A DNA stretch of 64,000 bases from Stutzerimonas nosocomialis (GCF_005876855.1 NZ_QLAE01000018.1:26369-90368); one strand, 5' to 3'; positions 1 to 9,857 are shown, numbered from the stretch's first letter. Notes: generated by a model not told the origin, from the letters alone. Numbers and translations: made by a program.

Positions 1-147
1 CGATGCGTTTTCGTCGTTCAGGTGCACCTCGAGCCGCGTCAGGTACTCATCGAAACGTTCCAGCTCACCTTCGAGGGTGGCGCGTACGCGCTCTTCCAGC
101 GCTTGAGAAACGGTGATGCTGTGATTGCTGTTGACCTGAATGTGCAT
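1..147 (-). CDS. HPF/RaiA-family ribosome-associated protein (5' part only)
   Basis: The first 49 codons of a minus-strand gene run off the left edge of the window. The reading starts MHIQVNSNHSITV and continues with an acidic amphipathic stretch ending VHLNDEN. This beta-alpha-beta start with a conserved VHLxDEN strand is typical of the short HPF/RaiA-like (sigma-54 modulation) proteins of Pseudomonas, which bind ribosomes and promote hibernation or stress survival. A GGAG Shine-Dalgarno sequence lies a few bases upstream of the ATG at 147. The C-terminus cannot be seen, so the family assignment rests on the N-terminal third alone. Confidence 0.7.
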   Translation of the reverse strand, partial: MHIQVNSNHSITVSQALEERVRATLEGELERFDEYLTRLEVHLNDENAS

Positions 148-276
148 GCAAGTCTCCTGTCAGGCGCATTGCGCGCAATGGCTTGGAAGGCGGTGTTTCC
201 TGCCGCCCTCCCTAGTTACGACGGATCAGTCGATACAGGGTTCCGAGCCGAATGCTTGCGCCATGTGTGTTGCGCT

Positions 277-1170
277 TCAGGAGTATTCCGGGCGTGCGGC
301 CAGTCCCGTCCTGAGCGCCTCGATGAGCCCGCCGACCTTCGCCGACAGCAGCCGTCGCTGGGGGTACACCGCCCAGACGGCCGTGTCCGGCGGCTGGTTG
401 GGCTCCAGCAGGGAGACCAGCTCGCCGCGCTGGAGCGGCTCCTGGACGTAGTAATCGGGCAGCTGGCACAGGCCGAAGCCGCGCAGGGCGGCATCGAGCA
501 CGGCCTGGCCGCTGTTGCAGCGCCAGTTGCCGCTGGGCTTGAACAGGTGCTCGCGGCCGTCGAGCCGGAATGTCCAGGTATCGCCGGTGCCGATCAGGCA
601 GTTGTGCCGGCTCAGTTCGGACAGGGTATGGGGCGTGCCGTAGCGCTCCAGGTAGGCCGGTGCGGCACACAGGTACATGGCGCGCGGTGCCAGGCGGGTG
701 GCCACCAGGCGCGACTCGCTGAGCCGGCCGAGGCGGATGGCCAGGTCGTAGCCTTCCTGAACCAGGTCGAGGGTGCGGTTGGTCAACTCGATCTCGACCC
801 GCAGCTGCGGATGCCGGGCCATGAAGGCGTTGACCAGCGGGACGATGAAGCGCTCGCCATAGGCGACCGCCGCGGTCATCCGCAAAAGCCCCGCGGGTGC
901 GCTGTGCAGGTCGCTGACGGCGAGGTAGGCCTGGTCGCGTTCCTCGATCAACCGCTGGCAACGCACGTAGAACGCCTGGCCGGCTTCGGTGAGCGACACG
1001 CGCCGGGTGGTGCGATAGAGCAGCCTGGCCTGCAGGCGCTCCTCCAGCGCGGCGACCTGCCGGCTGACGTGGGAAGAGGAAACCCGCAGGCGCTCGGCGG
1101 CGCGCTGAAAACCACCGCATTCGACCACGGCGACGAATTCGTCCAGACCGTCCCAGCGAAAACTGCCCAT
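277..1170 (-). CDS. gfnR: LysR-family regulator of formaldehyde detoxification (GfnR-like)
   Basis: This is a 297-residue LysR-type regulator. A winged helix-turn-helix occupies roughly residues 5-64, with a recognition stretch of the form SSSHVSRQVAALEERL. A periplasmic-binding-protein-like effector domain of the CrgA/AaeR type follows. It is transcribed away from adhC-fghA across a gap of about 100 bp. The same arrangement occurs in P. aeruginosa, where the LysR protein beside adhC (GfnR) activates glutathione-dependent formaldehyde detoxification. Family membership is clear from sequence. The specific regulatory role is inferred from synteny. Autorepression and activation of adhC from the shared intergenic region is the expected mode. 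Confidence 0.82.
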   Translation of the reverse strand: MGSFRWDGLDEFVAVVECGGFQRAAERLRVSSSHVSRQVAALEERLQARLLYRTTRRVSLTEAGQAFYVRCQRLIEERDQAYLAVSDLHSAPAGLLRMTAAVAYGERFIVPLVNAFMARHPQLRVEIELTNRTLDLVQEGYDLAIRLGRLSESRLVATRLAPRAMYLCAAPAYLERYGTPHTLSELSRHNCLIGTGDTWTFRLDGREHLFKPSGNWRCNSGQAVLDAALRGFGLCQLPDYYVQEPLQRGELVSLLEPNQPPDTAVWAVYPQRRLLSAKVGGLIEALRTGLAARPEYS

Positions 1171-1171
1171 C

Positions 1172-2388
<1,217 letters not shown>

Positions 2389-2392
2389 TCCT

Positions 2393-2470
2393 TAGGGTGG
2401 ATAACGCCGTCGCCAGACGGCTTATCCACCTCGACCAGTGGAAAAACCTTCACGGTTTTCCACCCTGCGC
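2393..2470. repeat. Palindromic REP-like element between adhC and fghA
   Basis: The gap holds two consecutive inverted repeats. The first pairs GGTGGATAA (2396-2404) with TTATCCACC (2422-2430), enclosing an inner GCCGT/ACGGC stem. The second pairs GTGGAAAAACC (2438-2448) with GGTTTTCCAC (2454-2463). The outer ends read TAGGGTGG and CCACCCTGCGC. A related element follows fghA. Such GTAGGGTGGA-type palindromes are dispersed in genomes of the P. stutzeri group. The transcript could fold here, giving a processing or stabilising site between adhC and fghA. Confidence 0.65.
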
Positions 2471-2481
2471 GAGGAATACCC

Positions 2482-3327
2482 ATGACCCTTGAAAACATTT
2501 CCTGCCAGAAAAGCTTCGGCGGCTGGCACAAGCGTTATCGCCACCGGTCCAGCAGCCTCAATTGCGACATGGTGTTCGCCGTCTACCTGCCGCCGCAGGC
2601 CGAGCAGGGCGCCAGGCTGCCGGTACTCTACTGGCTGTCCGGGTTGACCTGTACCGACGAGAACTTCATGCAGAAGGCGGGGGCGATGCGCATGGCCGCC
2701 GAGCTTGGCCTGGTGATCGTCGCCCCCGACACCAGCCCGCGCGGCGAGGGCGTGCCCGACGATCCGCAGGGCGCCTGGGACTTCGGGCTCGGCGCGGGCT
2801 TTTATGTCAACGCGACCGAGGAACCCTGGGCCCGGCATTACCGCATGTACGACTACGTCGTGCAGGAGCTGCCGGCGCTGATCGAGGCCAACTTCCCGGT
2901 TTCCGACCGACGCGGTATCAGCGGCCATTCGATGGGCGGCCACGGCGCGCTGGTCTGCGCGCTGCGCAACCCGGGACGCTACCGGTCGCTCTCGGCGTTC
3001 GCGCCGATCACCCACCCGCTCGACTGCCCCTGGGGCGAGAAGGCCTTCAGCCTCTACCTGGGCGAAGACCGGGCGCGCTGGAAGGAGTGGGACGCCTGTG
3101 CGCTGATCGCTTCGGCGCAGGAGAAGTTGCCGATCCTGGTGGACCAAGGCGACCGCGACGACTTCATGGCCACCCAGCTCAAGCCCGAAGCCCTGCAGCA
3201 GGCGGCGAAGGCGGCAGGCCATCCTCTGACGCTGCGCCTGCAGCCCGGATACGACCACAGCTACTTCTTCATCGCGAGCTTCATCGAAGATCACCTGCGA
3301 CACCACGCCGAGGCGTTGACCGCGTAG
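2482..3327 (+). CDS. fghA: S-formylglutathione hydrolase
   Basis: This 281-residue alpha/beta-hydrolase of the esterase D family hydrolyses S-formylglutathione to formate and glutathione, completing the pathway begun by adhC. The nucleophile elbow GHSMGG places the catalytic serine at 150. The acid is probably the Asp in the [10 protein letters not shown] segment, and the histidine lies in YDHSYFF near the C-terminus. Size and motifs match the family fully. The TAG stop codon lies inside the left arm (3322-3332) of a palindromic repeat, so the gene's 3' boundary has been set by the repeat. It is co-directional with adhC. Confidence 0.96.
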   Translation: MTLENISCQKSFGGWHKRYRHRSSSLNCDMVFAVYLPPQAEQGARLPVLYWLSGLTCTDENFMQKAGAMRMAAELGLVIVAPDTSPRGEGVPDDPQGAWDFGLGAGFYVNATEEPWARHYRMYDYVVQELPALIEANFPVSDRRGISGHSMGGHGALVCALRNPGRYRSLSAFAPITHPLDCPWGEKAFSLYLGEDRARWKEWDACALIASAQEKLPILVDQGDRDDFMATQLKPEALQQAAKAAGHPLTLRLQPGYDHSYFFIASFIEDHLRHHAEALTA

Positions 3328-3441
3328 GGTGGATGACGGCGAAGCCTCATCCACGCGTTGGATGTGGCGGCGTTCGGATCAGCGGTGATTGGACGATCTC
3401 CGGCCCGCGTGGAAAACGCTTCGCGGTTTTCCACCCTACGC
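3322..3441. repeat. 120-bp repeat element with 11-bp perfect terminal inverted repeats
   Basis: The element begins GCGTAGGGTGG (3322-3332) and ends with its exact reverse complement CCACCCTACGC (3431-3441). Internal palindromic stretches include GGATGACG/CTCATCC-like arms and a GTGGAAAACGCTTCGCGGTTTTCCAC hairpin-like run near the right end. It resembles the element upstream of fghA, so fghA is bracketed by two copies. The left arm supplies the fghA stop codon. Confidence 0.65.
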
Positions 3442-3461
3442 ATGTCGCGATCCACATGGAT

Positions 3462-3498
3462 AAAAAAAGGCCCGACCGGTCACCCGGTCGGGCCTTTT
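3462..3498. terminator. Bidirectional rho-independent terminator
   Basis: A perfect 11-bp stem, GGCCCGACCGG (3469-3479) and CCGGTCGGGCC (3484-3494), has a TCAC loop. Seven A residues lie on its left and four T residues on its right. It can end both the plus-strand adhC-fghA transcript and the minus-strand alkene reductase transcript. Confidence 0.88.
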
Positions 3499-3511
3499 CC
3501 GTCAGCGGAGC

Positions 3512-4561
3512 TTAGAGCGACGGATAATCGGTATAGCCTTCCGCGCCCTTGGCGTAGAAGAGTTCCGGGCGCGGCTCGTTCAGCGGGGCGTCCTGGCGCA
3601 GGCGCTCGGGCAGGTCGGGGTTGGCGATGTAGGGAATGCCGAAGGCCACCGCATCGGCCTTGCCTTCAGCCAGCCAGGCGTTGGCCTGTTCCTTGGTGAA
3701 GCGCTCGTTGGCGATGTAGACCCCGCCGAAGTGCTGCTTCAGCGTCGGGCCGAGGCTGTCGGCGCCTGCCTTCTCGCGGGTGCAGATGAAGGCAATGCCG
3801 CGGGCGCCGAGTTCGCGGGCGACGTAGCCGAAGGTGTCCGCCAGGTTGGAATCGCCCATGTCGTGGGAATCGGCACGAGGAGCCAGATGGACGCCGACGC
3901 GTCCCGGTCCCCAGACGCCGATCGCCGCGTCGGTGACTTCCAGCATCAGCCGTGCGCGGTTCTCGATGGAGCCGCCGTAGGCATCGGTGCGCGTGTTGGT
4001 CTTGTCCTGCAGGAACTGGTCGAGCAGGTAGCCGTTGGCGCCATGGATCTCGACGCCGTCGAAGCCGGCTTTCTTGGCGTTTTCGGCGCCCTTGCGGTAG
4101 GCCTCGACAATGCCGGGGATCTCGCTGGTCTCGAGGGCGCGCGGGGTCACGTAGTCCTTCATCGGGCGGATGAGGCTGACGTGGCCCGCCGGCTGGATGG
4201 CACTCGGCGCGACCGGCAGCTGGCCGTCCAGGTAGACCGGGTCGGAGATGCGCCCGACGTGCCACAGTTGCAGGATGATCTTGCCGCCCTTGGCATGCAC
4301 GGCCGCGGTGATCTTCTTCCAGCCTTCGACCTGCTCGTCGGACCAGATGCCGGGGGTGTCCGGATAGCCGACGCCCATCGGCGTGACCGACGTCGCCTCG
4401 CTGATGATCAGGCCGGCCGATGCGCGCTGTGCGTAGTATTCGGCCATCAGGTCGCCGGGGACACGGCCGGGTTCTGCGCGGCAGCGCGTCAGCGGCGCCA
4501 TGACGATGCGGTTGGTCAGGTGCAGGTCGCCGATGATGATCGGGTCGAACAGAGTAGGCAT
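3512..4561 (-). CDS. Alkene reductase, old yellow enzyme family (NemA/XenB-like)
   Basis: This 349-residue FMN-dependent TIM-barrel enzyme reduces activated alkenes such as alpha,beta-unsaturated carbonyls, and often nitro compounds or N-ethylmaleimide, with NAD(P)H. Family signatures are MAPLTR (21-26), the HVGR segment at 101-104, HGANGYLLDQF with substrate-anion-binding His173 and Asn176 and proton donor Tyr178, and RTDAYGGSIENR (191-202). It follows the ArsR-type regulator gene by 38 bp on the same strand, suggesting a regulator-enzyme operon responsive to reactive electrophiles. P. aeruginosa has no such genes at this point, between fghA and ispF. The physiological substrate cannot be read from sequence. 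Confidence 0.92.
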   Translation of the reverse strand: MPTLFDPIIIGDLHLTNRIVMAPLTRCRAEPGRVPGDLMAEYYAQRASAGLIISEATSVTPMGVGYPDTPGIWSDEQVEGWKKITAAVHAKGGKIILQLWHVGRISDPVYLDGQLPVAPSAIQPAGHVSLIRPMKDYVTPRALETSEIPGIVEAYRKGAENAKKAGFDGVEIHGANGYLLDQFLQDKTNTRTDAYGGSIENRARLMLEVTDAAIGVWGPGRVGVHLAPRADSHDMGDSNLADTFGYVARELGARGIAFICTREKAGADSLGPTLKQHFGGVYIANERFTKEQANAWLAEGKADAVAFGIPYIANPDLPERLRQDAPLNEPRPELFYAKGAEGYTDYPSL

Positions 4562-4599
4562 GCGTGAGGCTCCGGTTGCGAAGGTTCAGGGGTGTCCGG

Positions 4600-4902
4600 T
4601 CAGAGTTCCCGACCGAGGCGCTCGACGAAGGCCTCGATGGCCTCCTCGTTGCGCTTGAAGAAGTGCCACTGGCCGACCTTGCGGCTGGTGACCAGCCCGG
4701 CCCGTTGCAAGGTGGCCAGGTGTGCCGAAACGGTGGATTGCGAGAGCCCGGCGCGCTGGTCGATCTGCCCCGCGCAGACGCCGCTTTCCAGCGGGTGCTC
4801 CTGGTCGGGGAAATTGCCCTGCGGGTCCTTGAGCCAGTCGAGGATCTGGCGCCTGAGCGGATGGGCCAGGGCCTTGAGGATGTCGTCGAGTTCGTCGGGC
4901 AT
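4600..4902 (-). CDS. ArsR/SmtB-family transcriptional regulator
   Basis: This 100-residue winged-helix repressor starts MPDELDDILKALAHPLRRQI and has a recognition helix region SQSTVSAHLATLQRAGLV. A longer reading frame extends upstream to 5007, but the ATG at 4902 gives the usual family length and leaves the palindrome at 4940-4959 in the promoter. One cysteine lies in the SGVCAGQ segment, and no CxC metal-binding motif is seen. It may therefore sense thiol-reactive compounds rather than a metal. It probably represses itself and the alkene reductase downstream. The effector is unknown. Confidence 0.85.
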   Translation of the reverse strand: MPDELDDILKALAHPLRRQILDWLKDPQGNFPDQEHPLESGVCAGQIDQRAGLSQSTVSAHLATLQRAGLVTSRKVGQWHFFKRNEEAIEAFVERLGREL

Positions 4903-4939
4903 GGGAAGGCCGAATGAATATCGTGTTGGGGCGAACTTT

Positions 4940-4980
4940 ATATCGGCCTTGACCGATATGAGATCGATTCGGTCGATGGT
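4940..4980. promoter_or_regulatory. Palindromic operator candidate for the ArsR-type regulator
   Basis: ATATCGG and CCGATAT form an exact 7-6-7 inverted repeat at 4940-4959, about 40 bp upstream of the regulator start. It is followed by a second, shorter palindrome, ATCGATTCGGTCGAT. AT-rich 7-bp arms with a short spacer are the usual form of ArsR-family sites. The repeat is seen directly; its use as the repressor site is inferred from position. Confidence 0.6.
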
Positions 4981-5081
4981 CATCATCAGCGGTTTCGATC
5001 CGCCCATCGTTCGTGACGACGTTCACGCAGTCACCGGCTCCTGTAGAATCGCCGCTCGCTTCTGCTTGGGTGGACATCACT

Positions 5082-5555
5082 ATGCGTATCGGCCACGGTT
5101 ACGACGTGCATCGCTTCGGCGAGGGGACCTTCATCACCCTCGGCGGTGTACGCATTCCCCATACCTGCGGGCTACTGGCCCATTCCGATGGTGACGTGCT
5201 GCTGCACGCGCTGTGCGACGCGCTGCTGGGCGCCGCGGCGCTGGGCGACATCGGCAAGCATTTCCCCGATACCGACCCGCAGTTCAAGGGCGCCGACAGC
5301 CGGGTCCTGCTGCGCCACGTGGTCGCCCAGGTGCGTGCCCGCGGCTGGCAGGTCGGCAACGTCGACGCCACCATCGTCGCCCAGGCGCCGAAAATGGCGC
5401 CGCACATCGAGACCATGCGCACCTCCATCGCCGAGGATCTGGAAGTGGAAATGGACCAGGTCAACGTGAAGGCGACCACGACCGAAAAACTCGGTTTCGT
5501 CGGGCGCGAAGAGGGCATTGCGGTCCACGCCGTCGCGCTGCTGGTCAAGGCATGA
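5082..5555 (+). CDS. ispF: 2-C-methyl-D-erythritol 2,4-cyclodiphosphate synthase
   Basis: This 157-residue MEP-pathway enzyme of isoprenoid synthesis converts CDP-methylerythritol 2-phosphate to the cyclic diphosphate with loss of CMP. It begins [12 protein letters not shown], where Asp8 and His10 bind the catalytic metal. The third ligand lies in the [19 protein letters not shown] segment. ATTTEKLGF near the C-terminus is the nucleotide-binding signature. The ATG at 5082 was chosen because the family invariably starts at this motif; the open frame upstream is noise. Its stop overlaps the truD start by four bases, so ispF-truD-surE-pcm read as one operon. Confidence 0.97.
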   Translation: MRIGHGYDVHRFGEGTFITLGGVRIPHTCGLLAHSDGDVLLHALCDALLGAAALGDIGKHFPDTDPQFKGADSRVLLRHVVAQVRARGWQVGNVDATIVAQAPKMAPHIETMRTSIAEDLEVEMDQVNVKATTTEKLGFVGREEGIAVHAVALLVKA

Positions 5556-6592
5556 CCGAAGATCAGCTGCTCGGCCCCCGGGCCCATGGCGAGCCCTGCG
5601 GCCAGGCCGTGCTCAAGGCGGTGGCCGAGGACTTTCAGGTCGACGAGGTGCTCGACATCCCGTTGTCGGGCGAGGGCGAGCACCTGTGGCTGTGGGTCGA
5701 AAAGCGCAACCTGAATACCGAGGAGGCGGCACGGCGTCTCGCGCGCGCCGCCGGTGTGCCGCTGCGGGCGATCAGCTACGCCGGGCAGAAGGACCGCCAG
5801 GCGCTGACGCGCCAGTGGTTCAGCCTGCACCTGCCCGGCAAGGCCGACCCGGATCTCGCCGCCGCCGAGAACGACAGCCTGCGCCTGCTCAGGCAGATGC
5901 GGCATCAGCGCAAGCTGCAGCGCGGTGCGCATTCGGCCAATGGATTCACGCTGCGCCTGACCGACCTGCAGGCCGATCGCCAGGCGCTCGAAGCGCGCCT
6001 GGAGCGCATTCGCCAGCAGGGGGTGCCCAACTATTACGGTCCCCAGCGTTTCGGCTACCAGGGCGGTAACCTCGCCGGTGCCCGCGAACATGCCGAGCGG
6101 GGCGAGCTGCCGGAGTCGCGCAACCTTCGCTCACGGCTGCTTTCGGCGGCGCGCAGCTACCTGTTCAACCGTATCCTCGCCGAACGGGTCGCGGCGGGCA
6201 GCTGGAACCGCGCGCAGGTCGGCGATCTGCTGGCCTTCACCGACAGTCGCAGTCATTTCGCCGCCGGCGAAGCCGAATGCAGCGACCCGCGGCTGGCCAT
6301 TCTCGACCTGCATCCGACCGCTGCGCTATGGGGGCAGGGCGATTCGCCCGCGACCGGCGCCACCGCGATGCTCGAGCGCCAGGTGGCCGAGGCCGAACCG
6401 GCATTGACCGCCTGGCTGGCGCAAGCGCGACTGGAGCACGAACGGCGTATTCTTCGCCTCCCAATTGGGGGCCTGTCGTGGCATTATCCCGAGCCTGACA
6501 TTCTGCAACTGGAATTCGTCCTGCCGACCGGATGCTTCGCCACTGCCGTGGTTCGTGAGCTGGTCAGCCTGGCAGGGCAGACGGACATCTGA
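5552..6592 (+). CDS. truD: tRNA pseudouridine(13) synthase TruD
   Basis: This 346-residue enzyme makes pseudouridine at position 13 of tRNA-Glu. Family features are the FQVDEVL start, the catalytic aspartate in [22 protein letters not shown] and the insertion (TRUD) domain in the middle. The ATG at 5552 overlaps the ispF stop as ATGA, and the TGA stop shares one base with the surE start. Coupled translation is therefore likely. The length matches the Pseudomonas proteins. Confidence 0.96.
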   Translation: MTEDQLLGPRAHGEPCGQAVLKAVAEDFQVDEVLDIPLSGEGEHLWLWVEKRNLNTEEAARRLARAAGVPLRAISYAGQKDRQALTRQWFSLHLPGKADPDLAAAENDSLRLLRQMRHQRKLQRGAHSANGFTLRLTDLQADRQALEARLERIRQQGVPNYYGPQRFGYQGGNLAGAREHAERGELPESRNLRSRLLSAARSYLFNRILAERVAAGSWNRAQVGDLLAFTDSRSHFAAGEAECSDPRLAILDLHPTAALWGQGDSPATGATAMLERQVAEAEPALTAWLAQARLEHERRILRLPIGGLSWHYPEPDILQLEFVLPTGCFATAVVRELVSLAGQTDI

Positions 6593-7341
6593 TGCGTATT
6601 CTGATCGCCAACGACGACGGGGTGTATGCACCTGGGCTCGCCGCGCTTTATGACGCGCTGGCGGATTACGCCGAGTGCCAGGTCATCGCCCCGATCCAGG
6701 ACATGAGCGGCGCCAGCAGCGCGCTGACCCTGGATCGCCCGCTTCACCCGGTCACCATGCCGAACGGTTTCATCGGTCTCAACGGATCGCCCACCGACTG
6801 CGTTCACCTGGGTATCAACGGCATGCTCGAGCAGGCGCCGGACATGGTCGTCTCGGGGATCAACCTGGGTGCCAACCTGGGGGACGACGTGCTCTATTCG
6901 GGCACCGTGGCCGCCGCCATCGAAGGGCGCTTCACCGGCATGCCGGCGTTCGCCTTTTCCCTGGTCTCGCGTCAGCCGGACAACCTCCCGACCGCCGCCT
7001 ACATCGCCCGCACGCTGGTGGAAAACCATGCGCGCCTGCAGGTGCCTGAGCGCACGGTGCTCAGCATCAACGTGCCGAACCTGCCGCTGGACCATATCCG
7101 CGGCATTCAGCTGACGCGCCTGGGGCACCGGCGACGCGCCAAGGCCCCGGTCAAGGTGGCCAACCCGCGGGGCAAGGAGGGCTACTGGATTTCGGCAGCC
7201 GGAGACGTCGAGGATGGCGGGCCGGGTACCGATTTCCACGCGGTGATGCAGGGCTATGTTTCGGTCACCCCGCTGCAGCTCGATCGCACCTTTCACGAGG
7301 CGTTCCAGGGCCTCGACCGTTGGCTGGAGGGGTTGCTGTGA
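6592..7341 (+). CDS. surE: 5'/3'-nucleotidase SurE
   Basis: This 249-residue metal-dependent phosphatase acts on nucleoside monophosphates and is linked to stationary-phase survival. The start [15 protein letters not shown] carries the metal-binding Asp8 and Asp9. The downstream motifs [22 protein letters not shown] and [10 protein letters not shown] are diagnostic. The ATG shares its A with the truD stop, and the surE stop overlaps the GTG of pcm. This is the standard surE-pcm pairing of the rpoS neighbourhood. Confidence 0.97.
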   Translation: MRILIANDDGVYAPGLAALYDALADYAECQVIAPIQDMSGASSALTLDRPLHPVTMPNGFIGLNGSPTDCVHLGINGMLEQAPDMVVSGINLGANLGDDVLYSGTVAAAIEGRFTGMPAFAFSLVSRQPDNLPTAAYIARTLVENHARLQVPERTVLSINVPNLPLDHIRGIQLTRLGHRRRAKAPVKVANPRGKEGYWISAAGDVEDGGPGTDFHAVMQGYVSVTPLQLDRTFHEAFQGLDRWLEGLL

Positions 7342-8018
7342 TCAGGCGTGGACCAGACGATTTCCTGCGCAACGGCACCGGCATGACCTCCCAGCGCACC
7401 CGCGACCGACTCATACAGCGCCTGTACGAGGAAGGGTTGTCGGACCCGAAGGTGCTCGAGGTGATCCGACGCACGCCGCGTCACCTGTTCGTCGACGAGG
7501 CCCTGGCGCATCGGGCCTACGAGGACACGGCGCTGCCGATCGGGCATAACCAGACCATTTCGCAGCCGTTCATGGTCGCGCGCATGAGCGAGCTGCTGAT
7601 CGCCGACGGCCCGCTGGACAAGGTGCTGGAGATCGGCACCGGCTCCGGTTACCAGACCGCCGTGCTGGCGCAACTGGTCGAGCGGGTGTTTTCGGTCGAG
7701 CGAATCCAGGCGCTGCAGGATCGCGCCAAGGAGCGTCTGGTCGAACTCAAATTACGCAATGTGGTCTTTCGCTGGGGTGATGGTTGGGAAGGCTGGTCGG
7801 CACTGGCGCCCTACAATGGCATCATCGTTACCGCAGCGGCAGCCGACGTGCCTCAGGCATTGCTCGACCAACTTGCACCCGGTGGTCGACTGGTGATTCC
7901 GGTCGGCGCGGGTGATGTCCAGCAACTGATGCTGATCATTCGAGAGGAAAACGGTTTTTCCCGCCACATGCTGGATACCGTACGTTTCGTGCCGCTGCTC
8001 AATGGACCTGTAGTTTGA
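7338..8018 (+). CDS. pcm: Protein-L-isoaspartate O-methyltransferase
   Basis: The protein methylates isoaspartyl residues in aged proteins using S-adenosylmethionine, starting their repair. [19 protein letters not shown] and the SAM-binding motif [16 protein letters not shown] are clear. Two starts are possible. The GTG at 7338 overlaps the surE stop, has a strong GGAGG sequence seven bases upstream and gives 226 residues. The ATG at 7383 gives the 211 residues annotated in P. aeruginosa but has no ribosome site. I chose the GTG on that evidence. The conserved fold begins only after the second start, so either product would be functional. Confidence 0.93.
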   Translation: MIRRGPDDFLRNGTGMTSQRTRDRLIQRLYEEGLSDPKVLEVIRRTPRHLFVDEALAHRAYEDTALPIGHNQTISQPFMVARMSELLIADGPLDKVLEIGTGSGYQTAVLAQLVERVFSVERIQALQDRAKERLVELKLRNVVFRWGDGWEGWSALAPYNGIIVTAAAADVPQALLDQLAPGGRLVIPVGAGDVQQLMLIIREENGFSRHMLDTVRFVPLLNGPVV

Positions 8019-8037
8019 CGATTCAGCGGAAGGAAAC

Positions 8038-8973
8038 ATGAAGAAGGCTTTATTGCTGTACGCCAAGGGCATCGCCATGGGCGCGGCCGACGTGGTACCG
8101 GGCGTTTCGGGCGGCACCGTCGCGTTCATCACCGGGATCTACGACGAACTGCTGCGGTCGATTTCCGCCGTCCCCAATGCGGCAGTGCAGCTCCTGCGCG
8201 GCCGGGTGCGTGAAGCCTGGCAGACCGCGAACCTGTCGTTCCTGCTGATCCTCTTCGGCGGCGTCTTCACCAGCATCATCAGCCTCGCGCGGCTGATCTC
8301 CTACCTGCTCGAGCATCATCCGATTCCCGTCTGGTCGTTCTTCTTCGGGCTGATCCTGGTGTCGGTGCACATCGTCGCCAAGGACATCGGGCGCTGGGGA
8401 GCCGGCCGCGTGGTGGCCCTGCTGCTGGGCATCGCCTTCGCCTACTGGATCACCGTGGCCGAGCCCGTGCAGTGGGGCACCGACGGTTTCAGCCTGTTCC
8501 TGGCCGGGGCCATCGCCATCTGCGCGATGATCCTGCCCGGCATTTCCGGCAGTTTCATCCTCCTGCTGCTTGGCCTGTATCCGGTGATCCTGGCCGCGGT
8601 GAAGGGCTTCGAAGCCGGAATCCTGCTGACCTTCCTGGCCGGCTGCGTGGTGGGGCTGCTGACCTTCGCCCGCCTGGTGAGCTGGATGCTCAAGCGCTGG
8701 CGCGACCTGACCCTGGCCTTCCTGACCGGACTGATGCTCGGCTCGCTGAACAAGGTCTGGCCCTGGAAGGAAACCCTGACCTGGCGAGTCAACTCCCACG
8801 GCGAGCAAGTGCCGCTGCTGGAGCGAAACCTGTCGCCGGGTGCCTTTGCCGACATCACCGGGCAGGATCCTCACCTCGTGCTCGCCCTGATGCTGGCCTT
8901 CGCCGGTATAGCGCTCGTGCTCGGTATCGAATGGATCGCCGCGCGCCACCAGCCCGTTGCCGAAAACGCCTAG
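8038..8973 (+). CDS. DUF368 integral membrane protein, putative undecaprenyl-phosphate transporter (PopT family)
   Basis: This 311-residue polytopic membrane protein begins with the family signature KGIAMGAADVVPGVSGGTVAFITGIYDELL. A related second copy, ILPGISGSFILLLLGLY, lies near the middle, giving the inverted-repeat look of the DUF368 family. Recent work on DUF368 (PopT) and DedA (UptA) proteins in other bacteria implicates them in recycling undecaprenyl phosphate across the inner membrane. The role here follows from family membership. It sits between pcm and nlpD, where P. aeruginosa has no such gene, so it is an insertion into a conserved block. A ribosome site GGAAGG precedes the ATG. 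Confidence 0.85.
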   Translation: MKKALLLYAKGIAMGAADVVPGVSGGTVAFITGIYDELLRSISAVPNAAVQLLRGRVREAWQTANLSFLLILFGGVFTSIISLARLISYLLEHHPIPVWSFFFGLILVSVHIVAKDIGRWGAGRVVALLLGIAFAYWITVAEPVQWGTDGFSLFLAGAIAICAMILPGISGSFILLLLGLYPVILAAVKGFEAGILLTFLAGCVVGLLTFARLVSWMLKRWRDLTLAFLTGLMLGSLNKVWPWKETLTWRVNSHGEQVPLLERNLSPGAFADITGQDPHLVLALMLAFAGIALVLGIEWIAARHQPVAENA

Positions 8974-8999
8974 GAGTCGATGATGTACCGGAGCGTCAG

Positions 9000-9857
9000 T
9001 TGAGGCATCTTTCCAGCCAGCCGTTCAGCTCCCCGACACCCGCCAGCCCCGTCGTCTGCGTGTTGCTGCTGGCCGCGCTGCTGACCGGCTGTGCGGCGTC
9101 CCCTTCCGGTGGCGTCCAGGTGGTCGATCGCAACGCACGGGCTCCGGTCACCAGTGGCCAGTACACCGTTCAGCGAGGCGACACCCTGTATGCCATCGCC
9201 TTTCGCTTCGGCTGGGACTGGAAACAGCTGGCGCAGCGCAATGGCATTCAGCCGCCCTACGTGATCTACCCGGGTCAGCGCATTCGCTTCGATGGCCATT
9301 CGTCGGCTGCTTCGGTCGCCACGGCACCGCCGCGCCGCGTGACGCCAGCGGCACCTCCGCCGCCAGCCACCTCCTCGCCGGTGATCGTCTCCACACCAGC
9401 TTCCCAGCCGCCAGTCTCGACAACGCCTGCGACACAGCCGGTGAACAAGCCTGCCACCACACCTGTGACGCCGGTCACACGGTCGGCCAGCGGTTGGGCA
9501 TGGCCGGCGAACGGCCCGATCATCGGCGTTTTTTCCTCAAACGGAAGTTTGAATAAAGGAATTGATATCGCCGGGGAATTAGGACAGCCTGTTTTAGCTG
9601 CTTCTGATGGGACCGTCGTGTACGCCGGTAGCGGTTTGCGGGGCTACGGCGAACTGGTGATCATCAAGCACAACGATACCTACGTAAGCGCCTACGGTCA
9701 TAACCGGAGGCTGCTGGTTCGGGAGGGCGAACAGGTCAAAGCCGGGCAAACCATTGCCGAGATGGGTTCGACAGGAACCGACCGGGTGAAGCTGCATTTC
9801 GAGATTCGCCGCCAGGGTAAACCGGTAGATCCCCAGCAATACCTGCCTAAACGTTGA
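9000..9857 (+). CDS. nlpD: NlpD murein-hydrolase activator lipoprotein (TTG start)
   Basis: This lipoprotein has a signal peptide ending in the lipobox LLTGC, a LysM domain (YTVQRGDTLYAIAFRF) and a long Pro/Thr/Ser-rich linker. A C-terminal M23-like domain follows. The zinc-binding residues of true LytM enzymes are lost: the first His is replaced by Asn (LNKGIDIAG) and the final HxH by KLH (VKLHFEI). It therefore activates amidases, as NlpD does, rather than cutting murein. No ATG lies between the upstream stop and the signal peptide. A TTG at 9000 has GGAG seven bases upstream and gives 285 residues. The gene precedes rpoS, whose main promoter in other pseudomonads lies inside nlpD. Confidence 0.93.
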   Translation: MRHLSSQPFSSPTPASPVVCVLLLAALLTGCAASPSGGVQVVDRNARAPVTSGQYTVQRGDTLYAIAFRFGWDWKQLAQRNGIQPPYVIYPGQRIRFDGHSSAASVATAPPRRVTPAAPPPPATSSPVIVSTPASQPPVSTTPATQPVNKPATTPVTPVTRSASGWAWPANGPIIGVFSSNGSLNKGIDIAGELGQPVLAASDGTVVYAGSGLRGYGELVIIKHNDTYVSAYGHNRRLLVREGEQVKAGQTIAEMGSTGTDRVKLHFEIRRQGKPVDPQQYLPKR

